This document shows positions 26,126-37,663 of a DNA stretch of 64,000 bases, one piece after another; position 1 is the first letter of the stretch, and the number at the start of each line of letters is the position of its first letter. A program made the position numbers and the translations under genes. The DNA lies in NCBI RefSeq assembly GCF_029227915.1, contig NC_079887.1:3534001-3598000 (forward strand). The letters run 5' to 3'. The stretch is from Hydractinia symbiolongicarpus (taxonomy: Eukaryota > Cnidaria > Hydrozoa > Anthoathecata > Hydractiniidae). Under the pieces are notes generated by a model, which had not been told where the DNA came from, did not search any database, and saw only the letters and a list, made by a program, of their open reading frames with translations.

Positions 26126-26825
26126 ATTAAACTTCTTTTATTCAGCGTCTCATCAAAAATGAAAACATTTTTGAAAACTACAAATCTCATGCGTTTTAGT
26201 GGTGAAAAAATAATTTAAAAAATCGTTCGGGAAATGAGTTTACTCCCTGGGTACTTTCTTTGTATACTTTTGACTATACGGGCCGAGTCCGGGATTTACG
26301 GGAAATCGCAGGTTTTCGTTTGCCGGCGATTAAACTTCTTTTATTCAGCGTCTCATCAAAAATGAAAACATTTTTGAAAACTACAAGTCTCATGCGTTTT
26401 AGTGGTGAAAAGATAATTTAAAAAATCGTTCTGGAAATGAGTTTACTCCCTGAGTACTTTCCTTGTATACTTTTGACTATACGGGCCGAGTCCGGGATTT
26501 ACGGGAAGTCGCGGGTTTTCGTTTGCCGGCGATTAAACTCCTTTTATTTAGCGTCACATCAAAAATGAAAACATTTTTAAAAACTACAAGTCTCATGGGC
26601 TTTAGTGGTGAAATAATAATTTAAAAAATCGTTCTGGAAATGAGTTTACTCACAGGGTACTTTCTTTGTATACATTCGACTATACGGGACAAGCCCGGGA
26701 TTTACGGAAAATCGCGAGTTTTCGTTTGCCAGCGATTAACCCTCTTTCATTAAGCGTCTCATTAAAAATGAAAACATTTTTGAAAACTACAAGTCTCATT
26801 CGTTCTAGTGGTGCAGAAATAATTC
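25310..26825 (+). repeat. Tandem duplication of four monomers (812 bp)
   Basis: 25,310-26,013 matches 26,122-26,825 at an offset of 812 bp (4 x 203). Shared markers are caaatctcatgcg, ccctgagtac, gcgtcacatc and tttgccagcg. The match ends where one copy reads aattcaaaaaatc and the other aatttaaaaaatc. Confidence 0.8.
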
Positions 26826-28244
26826 AAAAAATCGTTCGGAAAATGAGTTTTCTCCCTGGGTACTTTCTTTGTATACTTTTGACTATACGGGCCGAGTCAG
26901 GGATTTACGGGAAATCGCAGGTTTTCCTTTGCCGGCGATTAAACTCCTTTTATTTAGCGTCTCATCAAAAATGAAAACATTTTTAAAAACTACAAGTCTC
27001 ATGGGCTTTAGTGGTGAAATAATAATTTAAAAAATCGTTCTGGAAATGAGTTTACTCACAGGGTACTTTCTTTGTATACATTCGACTATACGGGACAAGC
27101 CCGGAATTTACGGGAAATCGCGAGTTTTTGTTTGCCGGCGATGAACCCTCTTTCATTAAGCGTCTCATTAAAAATGAAAACATTTTTGAAAACTACAAGT
27201 CTCATTCGTTCTAGTGGTGCAGAAATAATTTAAAAAATCGTTCAGGAAATCAGTTTACTCCCTGGGTACTTTCTTTATATACATTCAACTATACGGGCCA
27301 AGCCAGGGATTTACGGGAAATCGCGGGTTTTCGTTTGCCGGCAATTAAACTTCTTTTATTCAGCGTCTCATCAAAAATGAAAACACTTTTGAAAACTACA
27401 AGTCTCATGCGTTTTAGTGGTGAAAAAATAATTCAAAAAATCGTTCGGGAAATGAGTTTTCTTCCTAGGTACTTTCTTTGTATACTTTTGACTATACGGG
27501 CCAAGCCCGGGATTTACGGGAAATCGCGGGTTTTCGTTTGCCGGCGATTAAACTTCTTTTATTCAGCGTCTCATCAAAAATGAAAACATTTTTAAATACA
27601 ACAAGTGTCATGGGCTTTAGTAGTGAAATAATAATTTAAAAAATCGTTCGGCAAATGAGTTTACTCCCTGGGTACTTTCTTTATATACATTCAACTATAC
27701 GGGCCAAGCCCGGGATTTACGGGAAATCGCGGGTTTTCGTTTGCCGGCAATTAAACTTCTTTTATTCAGCGTCTCATCAAAAATGAAAACACTTTTAAAA
27801 ACTACAAGTCTCATGCGTTTTAGTGGTGAAAAAATAATTCAAAAAATCGTTCGGGAAATGAGTTTTCTCCCTAGGTACTTTTTTTGTATGCTTTTGACTA
27901 TACGGGCCAAGCCCGGGATTTACGGGAAATCGCGGGTTTTCGTTAGCCGGCGATTAAACTTCTTTTATTCAGCGTCTCATCAAAAATGAAAACATTTTTA
28001 AATACAACAAGTCTCATGGGCTTTAGTAGTGAAATAATAATTTAAAAAATCGTTCGGCAAATGAGTTTACTCCCTGGGTACTTTCTTTATATACATTCAA
28101 CTTTACGGGCCAAGCCCGGGATTTACGGGAAATCGCGGGTTTTCGTTTGCCGGCAATTAAACTTCTTTTATTCAGCGTCTCATCAAAAATGAAAACACTT
28201 TTGAAAACTACAAGTCTCATGCGTTTTAGTGGTGAAAAAATAAT
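26826..28244 (+). repeat. Dimeric satellite next to the inversion centre
   Basis: The last monomers before the flip are a 406-bp dimer repeated at 27,335, 27,741 and 28,147, alternating the gggctttagtagtg type with the gcgttttagtggtg type. Both types reappear in mirror order on the other side of the centre. No gene is seen here. Confidence 0.85.
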
Positions 28245-28291
28245 TCAAAAAATCGTTCGGGAAATGAGTTTTCTCCTTGGGTACTTTCTTT
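28245..28291. repeat. Centre of a large satellite inverted repeat
   Basis: To the left the array reads forward, ending in gtggtgaaaaaataat at about 28,244. To the right it restarts as the reverse complement, attattttttcaccac, from about 28,292. The 47 bp between are unpaired satellite sequence (ttcaaaa through gtactttctt), so the centre is asymmetric. The first monomers of both arms are the same types in mirror order. They differ by a few substitutions in the first 230 bp: gataagacg against gatgagacg, caactttacg against a regular tatagttg, and gccaaacg against gccgaacg. This is the only orientation change in the window. Confidence 0.93.
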
Positions 28292-29756
28292 ATTATTTTT
28301 TCACCACTAAAACGCATGAGACTTGTAGTTTTCAAAAGTGTTTTCATTTTTGATAAGACGCTGAATAAAAGAAGTTTAATTGCCGGCAAACGAAAACCCG
28401 CGATTTCCCGTAAATCCCGGGCTTGGCCCGTATAGTTGAATGTATATAAAGAAAGTACCCAGGGAGTAAACTCATTTGCCAAACGATTTTTTAAATTATT
28501 ATTTCACTACTAAAGCCCATGAGACTTGTTGTTTTTAAAAATGTTTTCATTTTTGATGAGACGCTGAATAAAAGACGTTTAATCGCCGGCAAACGAAAAC
28601 CCGCGATTTCCCGTAAATCCCGGGCTTGGCCCGTATAGTCAAAAGTATACAAAGAAAGTACCTAGGGAGAAAACTCACTTCCCGAACGATTTTTTGAATT
28701 ATTTTTTCACCACTAAAACGCATGAGACTTGTAGTTTTCAAAAGTGTTTTCATTTTTGATGAGACGCTGAATAAAAGAAGTTTAATTGCCGGCAAACGCA
28801 AACCCGCGATTTCTCGTAAATCCCGGGCTTGGCCCGTATAGTTGAATGTATATAAAGAAAGTACCCAGGGAGTAAACTAATTTCCCGAACGATTTTTTAA
28901 ATTATTTCTGCACCACTAGAACGAATGAGACTTGTAGTTTTCAAAAATGTTTTCATTTTTAATGAGACGCTTAATGAAAGAGGGTTAATCGCCAGCAAAC
29001 GAAAACTCGCGATTTCCCGTAAATCCCGGGCTTGTCCCGTATAGTCGAATGTATACAAAGAAAGTACCCTGTGAGTAAACTCATTTCCAGAACGATTTTT
29101 TAAATTATTATTTCACCACTAAAGCACATGAGACTTGTAGTTTTTAAAAATGTTTTCATTTTTGATGAGACGCTAAGTAAAAGGAGTTTAATCGCCGGCA
29201 AACGAAAACCCGCGACTTCCCGTAAATCCCGGACTCGGCCCGTATAGTCAAAAGTATACAAGGAAAGTACTCAGGGAGTAAACTGATTTCCAGAACGATT
29301 TTTTAAATTATCTTTTCACCACTAAAACGCATGAGACTTGTAGTTTTCAAAAATGTTTTCATTTTTGATGAGACGCTGAATAAAAGAAGTTTAATCGCCG
29401 GCAAACGAAAACCTGCGATTTCCCGTAAATCCCGGACTCGGCCCGTATAGTCAAAAGTATACAAAGAAAGTACCCAGGGAGTAAACTCATTACCCGAACG
29501 ATTTTTTAAATTATTATTTCACCACTAAAGCCCATGAGATTTGTAGTTTTTAAAAATGTTTTCATTTTTGATGAGACGCTGAATAAAAGGAGTTTAATCG
29601 CCGGCAAACGAAAACCCGCCATTTCCCGTAAACCCAGGACTCGGCCCGTATAGTCAAAAGTATACAAAGAAAGTACCCAGGGAGTAAACTCATTTCCCGA
29701 ACGATTTTTTAAATTATTTTTTCACCACTAAAACGCATGAGATTTGTAGTTTTCAA

Positions 29757-32492
29757 AAATGTTTTCATTTTTGATGAGACGCTGAATAAAAGAAGTTTAA
29801 TCGCCGGCAAACGAAAACCTGCGATTTTCCGTAAATCCCGGACTCGGCCCGTATAGTCAAAAGTATACAAAGAAAGTACCCAGGGAGAAAACTCATTTCC
29901 CGAACGATTTTTTGAATTATTTTTTCACCACTAAAACGCATGAGACTTGTAGTTTTCAAAAGTGTTTTCATTTTTGATGAGACGCTGAATAAAAGAAGTT
30001 TAATTGCCGGCAAACGAAAACCCGCGATTTCCCGTAAATCCCGGGCTTGGCCCGTATAGTTGAATGTATATAAAGAAAGTACCCAGGGAGTAAACTCATT
30101 TGCCGAACGATTTTTTAAATTATTATTTCACTACTAAAGCCCATGAGACTTGTTGTATTTAAAAATGTTTTCATTTTTGATGAGACGCTGAATAAAAGAA
30201 GTTTAATCGCCGGCAAACGAAAACCCGCGATTTCCCGTAAATCCCCGGCTTGGCCCGTATAGTCAAAAGTATACAAAGAAAGTACCTAGGGAGAAAACTC
30301 ATTTTCCGAACGATTTTTTGAATTGTTTTTTCACCACTAAAACGCATGAGACTTGTAGTTTTCAAAAGTGTTTTCATTTTTGATGAGACGCTGAATAAAA
30401 GAAGTTTAACTGCCGGCAAACGAAAACCCGCGATTTCCCGTAAATCCCGGGCTTGGCCCGTATAGTTGAATGTATATAAAGAAAGTACCCAGGAAGTAAA
30501 CTGATTTCCCGAACGATTTTTTAAATTATTTTTGCACCACTGGAACGAATGAGACTTGTAGTTTTCAAAAATGTTTTCATTTTTAATGAGACGCTTAATG
30601 AAAGAGGGTTAATCGCCGGCAAACGAAAACTCGCGATTTGCCGTAAATTCCGGGCTTGTCCCGTATAGTCGAATGTATACAAAGAAAGTACCCTGTGAGT
30701 AAACTCATTTCCAGAACGATTTTTTAAATTATTATTTCACCACTAAAGCCCATGAGACTTGTAGTTTTTAAAAATGTTTTCATTTTTGATGAGACGCTAA
30801 ATAAAAGGAGTTGAATCGCCGGCAAACGAAAACCTGCGATTTCCCGTAAATCCCTGACTCGGCCCGTATAGTCAAAAGTATACAAAGAAAGAACCCAGGG
30901 AGAAAACTCATTTCCCGAACAATTTTTTGAATTATTTTTTCACCACTAAAACGCATGAGACTTGTAGTTTTCAAAAGTGTTTTCATTTTTGATGAGACGC
31001 TGAATAAAAGAAGTTTAATTGCCGGCAATCGAAAACCCGCGATTTCCCGTAAATCCCGGGCTTGGCCCGTATAGTTGAATGTATATAAAGAAAGTGCCCA
31101 GGGAGTAAACTCATTTGCCGAACCGAAATGTTTTCATTTTTGATGAGACGCTGAATAAAAGAAGTTTAATCGCCGGCAAACGAAAACCCGCGATTTCCCG
31201 TAAATCCCGGACTCGGCCCGTATAGTCAAAAGTATACAAAGAAAGTACCCAGGGAGAAAACTCATTTCCCGAACGATTTTTTGAATTATTTTTTCACCAC
31301 TAAAACGCATGAGACTTGTAGTTTTCAAAAGTGTTTTCATTTTTGATGAGACGCTGAATAAAAGAAGTTTAATTGCCGGCAAACGAAAACCCGCGATTTC
31401 CCGTAAATCCCGGGCTTGGCCCGTATAGTTGAATGTATATAAAGAAAGTACCCAGGGAGTAAACTCATTTGCCGAACGATTTTTTAAATTATTATTTCAC
31501 TACTAAAGCCCATGAGACTTGTTGTATTTAAAAATGTTTTCATTTTTGATGAGACGCTGAATAAAAGAAGTTTAATCGCCGGCAAACGAAAACCCGCGAT
31601 TTCCCGTAAATCCCCGGCTTGGCCCGTATAGTCAAAAGTATACAAAGAAAGTACCTAGGGAGAAAACTCATTTTCCGAACGATTTTTTGAATTGTTTTTT
31701 CACCACTAAAACGCATGAGACTTGTAGTTTTCAAAAGTGTTTTCATTTTTGATGAGACGCTGAATAAAAGAAGTTTAACTGCCGGCAAACGAAAACCCGC
31801 GATTTCCCGTAAATCCCGGGCTTGGCCCGTATAGTTGAATGTATATAAAGAAAGTACCCAGGAAGTAAACTGATTTCCCGAACGATTTTTTAAATTATTT
31901 TTGCACCACTGGAACGAATGAGACTTGTAGTTTTCAAAAATGTTTTCATTTTTAATGAGACGCTTAATGAAAGAGGGTTAATCGCCGGCAAACGAAAACT
32001 CGCGATTTGCCGTAAATTCCGGGCTTGTCCCGTATAGTCGAATGTATACAAAGAAAGTACCCTGTGAGTAAACTCATTTCCAGAACGATTTTTTAAATTA
32101 TTATTTCACCACTAAAGCCCATGAGACTTGTAGTTTTTAAAAATGTTTTCATTTTTGATGAGACGCTAAATAAAAGGAGTTGAATCGCCGGCAAACGAAA
32201 ACCTGCGATTTCCCGTAAATCCCTGACTCGGCCCGTATAGTCAAAAGTATACAAAGAAAGAACCCAGGGAGAAAACTCATTTCCCGAACAATTTTTTGAA
32301 TTATTTTTTCACCACTAAAACGCATGAGACTTGTAGTTTTCAAAAGTGTTTTCATTTTTGATGAGACGCTGAATAAAAGAAGTTTAATTGCCGGCAATCG
32401 AAAACCCGCGATTTCCCGTAAATCCCGGGCTTGGCCCGTATAGTTGAATGTATATAAAGAAAGTGCCCAGGGAGTAAACTCATTTGCCGAAC
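29757..32492 (-). repeat. Out-of-register 1,369-bp tandem duplication
   Basis: 29,757-31,123 is repeated at 31,126-32,492, offset 1,369 bp. That is 7 x 203 minus 52, not a whole number of monomers. At the junction the monomer breaks after tttgccgaac (31,123). Two unmatched bases (cg) follow, and sequence resumes at aaatgttttc of a later part of the monomer. Both copies share rare variants such as aaattgttttttcacc, ccactggaac, gatttgccgtaaattcc and ccggcaatcg. Confidence 0.9.
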
Positions 32493-35170
32493 GATTTTTT
32501 AAATTATTATTTCACTACTAAAGCCCATGAGACTTGTTGTTTTTAAAAATGTTTTCATTTTTGATGAGACGCTGAATAAAAGACGTTTAATCGCCGGCAA
32601 ACGAAAACCCGCGATTTCCCGTAAATCCCGGGCTTGGCCCGTATAGTCAAAAGTATACAAAGAAAGTACCTAGGAAGAAAACTCATTTCCCGAACGATTT
32701 TTTGAATTATTTTTTCACCACTAAAACGCATGAGACTTGTAGTTTTCAAAAGTGTTTTCATTTTTGATGAGACGCTGAATAAAAGAAGTTTAATTGCCGG
32801 CAAACGAAAACCCGCGATTTCTCGTAAATCCCGGGCTTGGCCCGTATAGTCGAATGTATACAAAGAAAGTACTCTGTGAGTAAACTCATTTCCAGAACGA
32901 TTTTTTAAATTATTATTTCACCACTAAAGCCCATGAGACTTGTAGTTTTTAAAAATGTTTTCATTTTTGATGAGACGCTAAATAAAAGGAGTTTAATCGC
33001 CGGCAAACGAAAACCCGCGACTTCCCGTAAATCCCGGACTCAGCCCGTATAGTCAAAAGTATACAAGGAAAGTACCCAGGGAGTAAACTGATTTCCCGAA
33101 CGATTTTTTAAATTATTTTTTCACCACTAAAACGCATGAGACTTGTAGTTTTCAAAAATGTTTTCATTTTTGATGAGACGCTGAATAAAAGAAGTTTAAT
33201 CGCCGGCAAACAAAAACCTGCGATTTCCCGTAAATCCCGGACTCGGCCCGTATAGTCAAAAGTATACAAAGAAACTACCCAGGGAGTAAACTCATTTCCA
33301 GAACGATTTTTTAAATTATTATTTCACCACTAAAGCCCATGAGACTTGTAGTTTTTAAAATCGTTTTCATTTTTGATGAGACGCTAAATAAAAGGAGTTT
33401 AATCGCCGGCAAACGAAAACCTGCGATTTCCCGTAAATCCCTGACTCGGCCCGTATAGTCAAAAGTATACAAAAAAAGTACCCAGGGAGTAAACTCATTA
33501 CCCGAGCGATTTTTTGAATTATTATTTCTCCACTAAAGCCCATGAGACTTGTAGTTTTTAAAAATGTTTTCATTTTTGATGAGACGCTGAATAAAAGAAG
33601 TTTAATCGCCGGCAAACAAAAACCTGTGATTTCCCGTAAATCCCAGACTCGGCCCGTATAGTCAAAAGTATACAAAGAAAGTACTCAGGGAGTAAACTCA
33701 TTTCCAGAACGATTTTTTAAATTAACTTTTCACCACTAAAACGCATGAGACTTGTAGTTTTCAAATATGTTTTCATTTTTGATGAGACGCTGAATAAAAG
33801 AAGTTTAATCGCCGGCAAACGAAAACCTGCGATTTCCCGTAAATCCCGGACTCGGCCCGTATAGTCAAAAGTATACAAAGAAAGTACCCAGGGAGTAAAC
33901 TCATTTCCCGAACGATTTCTTAAATTATTATTTCACCACTAAAGCCCATGAGACTTGTAGTTTTTAAAAATGTTTTCATTTTTGATGAGACGCTGAATAA
34001 AAGAAGTTTAATTGCCGGCAATCGAAAACCCGCGATTTCCCGTAAATCCCGGGCTTGGACCGTATAGTTGAATGTATATAAAGAAAGTGCCCAGGGAGTA
34101 AACTCATTTGCCGAACGATTTTTTAAATTATTATTTCACTACTAAAGCCCATGAGACTTGTTGTTTTTAAAAATGTTTTCATTTTTGATGAGACGCTGAA
34201 TAAAAGACGTTTAATCGCCGGCAAACAAAAACCCGCGATTTCCCGTAAATCCCGGGCTTGGCCTGTATAGTCAAAAGTATACAAAGAAAGTACCTAGGAA
34301 GAAAACTCATTTCCCGAACGATTTTTTGAATTATTTTTTCACCACTAAAACGCATGAGACTTGTAGTTTTCAAAAGTGTTTTCATTTTTGATGAGACGCT
34401 GAATAAAAGAAGTTTAATTGCCGGCAAACGAAAACCCGCGATTTCTCGTAAATCCCGGGCTTGGCCCGTATAGTCGAATGTATACAAAGAAAGTACTCTG
34501 TGAGTAAACTCATTTCCAGAACGATTTTTTAAATTATTATTTCACCACTAAAGCCCATGAGACTTGTAGTTTTTAAAAATGTTTTCATTTTTGATGAGAC
34601 GCTAAATAAAAGGAGTTTAATCGCCGGCAAACGAAAACCCGCGACTTCCCGTAAATCCCGGACTCAGCCCGTATAGTCAAAAGTATACAAGGAAAGTACC
34701 CAGGGAGTAAACTGATTTCCCGAACGATTTTTTAAATTATTTTTTCACCACTAAAACGCATGAGACTTGTAGTTTTCAAAAATGTTTTCATTTTTGATGA
34801 GACGCTGAATAAAAGAAGTTTAATCGCCGGCAAACAAAAACCTGCGATTTCCCGTAAATCCCGGACTCGGCCCGTATAGTCAAAAGTATACAAAGAAACT
34901 ACCCAGGGAGTAAACTCATTTCCAGAACGATTTTTTAAATTATTATTTCACCACTAAAGCCCATGAGACTTGTAGTTTTTAAAATCGTTTTCATTTTTGA
35001 TGAGACGCTAAATAAAAGGAGTTTAATCGCCGGCAAACGAAAACCTGCGATTTCCCGTAAATCCCTGACTCGGCCCGTATAGTCAAAAGTATACAAAAAA
35101 AGTACCCAGGGAGTAAACTCATTACCCGAGCGATTTTTTGAATTATTATTTCTCCACTAAAGCCCATGAG
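32370..35170 (-). repeat. 8-monomer duplication (offset 1,624 bp)
   Basis: 32,370-33,540 matches 33,994-35,164 at an offset of 1,624 bp (8 x 203). Both carry the rare variants ggcaatcgaaaac, gactcagcccg, gaaactaccc and ttaaaatcgttttc. Beyond it the copies fall out of step: the monomer reading aacctgtgatttcc is at about 33,620 in one and 35,447 in the other, nine monomers apart, so one monomer was gained. Confidence 0.8.
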
Positions 35171-37513
35171 ACTTGTAGTTTTTAAAAATGTTTTCATTTT
35201 TGATGAGACGCTGAATAAAAGAAGTTTAATCGCCGGCAAACGAAAACCCGCGACTTCCCGTAAATCCCGAACTCGGCCCGTATAGTCAAAAGTATACAAG
35301 GAAAGTACCCAGGCAGTAAACTGATTTCCCGAACGATTTTTCAAATTATTTTTTCACCACTAAAACGCATGAGACTTATAGTTTTCAAAAATGTTTTCAT
35401 TTTTGATGAGACGCTGAATAAAAGAAGTTTAATCGCCGGCAAACAAAAACCTGTGATTTCCCGTAAATCCCAGACTCGGCCCGTATAGTCAAAAGTATAC
35501 AAAGAAAGTACTCAGGGAGTAAACTCATTTCCAGAACGATTTTTTAAATTAACTTTTCACCACTAAAACGCATGAGACTTGTAGTTTTCAAATATGTTTT
35601 CATTTTTGATGAGACGCTGAATAAAAGAAGTTTAATCGCCGGCAAACGAAAACCTGCGATTTCCCGTAAATCCCGGACTCGGCCCGTATAGTCAAAAGTA
35701 TACAAAGAAAGTACCCAGGGAGTAAACTCATTTCCCGAACGATTTCTTAAATTATTATTTCACCACTAAAGCCCATGAGACTTGTAGTTTTTAAAAATGT
35801 TTTCATTTTTGATGAGGCGCTGAATAAAAGGAGTTTAATCGCCGGGAAACGAAAACCCGCCATTTCCCGTAAACCCAGGACTCGGCCCGTATAGTCAAAA
35901 GTATACAAAGAAAGTACCCAGGGAGTAAACTCATTTCCCGAACGATTTTTTAAATTTTTTTTTCACCACTAAAACGCATGAGATTTGTAGTTTTCAAAAA
36001 TGTTTTCATTTTTGATGAGACGCTGAATAAAAGAAGTTTAATCGCCGGCAAACGAAAACCTGCGATTTCCCGTAAATCCCGGACTCGGCCCGTATAGTCA
36101 AAAGTATACAAAGAAAGTACCCAGGAAGTAAACTCATTTGCCGAACGATTTTTTAAATTATTATTTCACTACTAAAGCCCATGAGACTTGTTGTTTTTAA
36201 AAATGTTTTCATTTTTGATGAGACGCTGAATAAAAGAAGTTTAATCGCCCTCAAACGAAAGCCCGCGATTTCCCGTAAATCCCGGGCTTGGCCCGTATAG
36301 TTGAATGTATATAAAGAAAGTACCCAGGGAGTAAACTCATTTCCAGAACGATTTTTTAAATTATTATTTCACCACTAAAGCCCATGAGACTTGTAGTTTT
36401 TAAAATCGTTTTCATTTTTGATGAGACGCTAAATAAAAGGAGTTTAATCGCCGGCAAACGAAAACCTGCGATTTCCCGTAAATCCCTGACTCGGCCCGTA
36501 TAGTCAAAAGTATACAAAAAAAGTACCCAGGGAGTAAACTCATTACCCGAGCGATTTTTTGAATTATTATTTCTCCACTAAAGCCCATGAGACTTGTAGT
36601 TTTTAAAAATGTTTTCATTTTTGATGAGACGCTGAATAAAATAAGTTTAATCGCCGGCAAACGAAAACCCGCGACTTCCCGTAAATCCCGAACTCGGCCC
36701 GTATAGTCAAAAGTATACAAGGAAAGTACCCAGGGAGTAAACTGATTTCCCGAACGATTTTTAAAATTATTTTTTCACCACTAAAACGCATGAGACTTAT
36801 AGTTTTCAAAAATGTTTTCATTTTTGATGAGACGCTGAATAAAAGAAGTTTAATCGCCGGCAAACAAAAACCTGCGATTTCCCGTAAATCCCAGACTCGG
36901 CCCGTATAGTCAAAAGTATACAAAGAAAGTACTCAGGGAGTAAACTCATTTCCAGAACGATTTTTTAAATTAACTTTTCACCACTAAAACGCATGAGACT
37001 TGTAGTTTTCAAATATGTTTTCATTTTTGATGAGACGCTGAATAAAAGAAGTTTAATCGCCGGCAAACGAAAACCTGCGATTTCCTGTAAATCCCGGACT
37101 CGGCCCGTATAGTCAAAAGTATACAAAGAAAGTACCCAGGGAGTAAACTCATTTCCCGAACGATTTCTTAAATTATTATTTCACCACTAAAGCCCATGAG
37201 ACTTGTAGTTTTTAAAAATGTTTTCATTTTTGATGAGGCGCTGAATAAAAGGAGTTTAATCGCCGGGAAACGAAAACCCGCCATTTCCCGTAAACCCAGG
37301 ACTCGGCCCGTATAGTCAAAAGCATACAAAGAAAGTACCCAGGGAGTAAACTCATTTCCCGAACGATTTTTTAAATTTTTTTTTCACCACTAAAACGCAT
37401 GAGATTTGTAGTTTTCAAAAATGTTTTCATTTTTGATGAGACGCTGAATAAAAGAAGTTTAATCGCCGGCAAACGAAAACCTGCGATTTCCCGTAAATCC
37501 CGGACTCGGCCCG
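34991..37513 (-). repeat. 7-monomer spacing (1,421 bp) up to the LINE
   Basis: Segments at 34,991-36,090 recur at about 36,412-37,511 with an offset of 1,421 bp (7 x 203). Shared variants are ttaaaatcgttttc, tctccactaaag, cttatagttttc, attaacttttcacc, gatgaggcgctg and gccgggaaacg. The second copy ends where the LINE tail begins. Confidence 0.8.
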
Positions 37514-37540
37514 TTTTTTTGATTTTTTTTTTTTTGATTT
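37514..37540 (-). other. LINE A-rich 3' tail
   Basis: Read on the minus strand the tail is A3, tc, A13, tc, A7, directly abutting satellite (cgggccgag). Poly(A) with two tc interruptions may reflect mutation or slippage since insertion. The tail identifies this as the 3' end and the point where reverse transcription was primed. Confidence 0.8.
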
Positions 37541-37663
37541 TCTCTTTATTTAACGTCGATAGATACAATAGTATTTAAATAACTAATTTAAATCGACAAC
37601 AAAACGTAAAATAAGGCAAACAGCGATAAAAAATAAGAAAAATAAATAAATAAATAAGTAAAG
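37541..37663 (-). other. LINE 3' untranslated region
   Basis: About 120 bp of A/T-rich sequence lies between the ORF2 stop codon and the A-rich tail. On the minus strand it begins with a run of tta repeats (cttatttatttattt) and contains no satellite sequence. Nothing else is recognised in it. Confidence 0.75.
37545..37550 (-). promoter_or_regulatory. AATAAA polyadenylation signal of the LINE
   Basis: On the minus strand AATAAA lies a few bases upstream of the A-rich tail, a normal spacing for cleavage and polyadenylation of the LINE transcript. Confidence 0.7.

Larger units (their letters stand above)
1..28244 (+). repeat. Forward arm of 203-bp satellite array
   Basis: About 139 head-to-tail monomers. 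The landmark aagtctcat recurs at 8, 211, 414 and 617, exactly 203 bp apart, and this register continues to the inversion with only scattered 1-bp indels. Each monomer has an A/T-rich part, a GC-rich block with several GGG runs, and a conserved gccggc. Monomers fall into several types. One reads gggctttagtagtg and has an A/T-rich ttatatacattcaac block. One reads gcgttttagtggtg, often with cctagg. One reads ttcgttctagtggtgcag. One carries ctcacaggg and gattaaccctc. The order of types repeats over multi-kilobase distances. No gene is seen anywhere in this stretch; the small open frames are repeat by-products. The array runs off the left edge of the window. Repeat identity is certain; any chromosomal role is inference. 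Confidence 0.98.
28292..37513 (-). repeat. Reverse arm of the satellite array, part 1
   Basis: About 45 monomers of the same 203-bp family in reverse orientation, recognised by catgagacttg recurring every 203 bp. The register is kept except for a truncated monomer at 31,123-31,126 and single-base indels. The arm ends at the LINE 3' tail. No gene is seen in this stretch. Confidence 0.97.

Noticed and set aside
28245-28291. Fold-back sequencing or assembly artefact as the explanation of the inversion
   Set aside because: The arms carry several independent substitutions near the centre and different copy numbers of the dimer further out, which a fold-back read would not show. Confirmation by spanning reads is still needed, so it is kept as a finding.
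28440-28455. TATA-box-like tgtatataaag on the minus strand in one monomer type
   Set aside because: It matches the TATA consensus but lies in A/T-rich repeat sequence, recurs in many copies of that type, and leads to no gene. Alone it is not evidence of a promoter.
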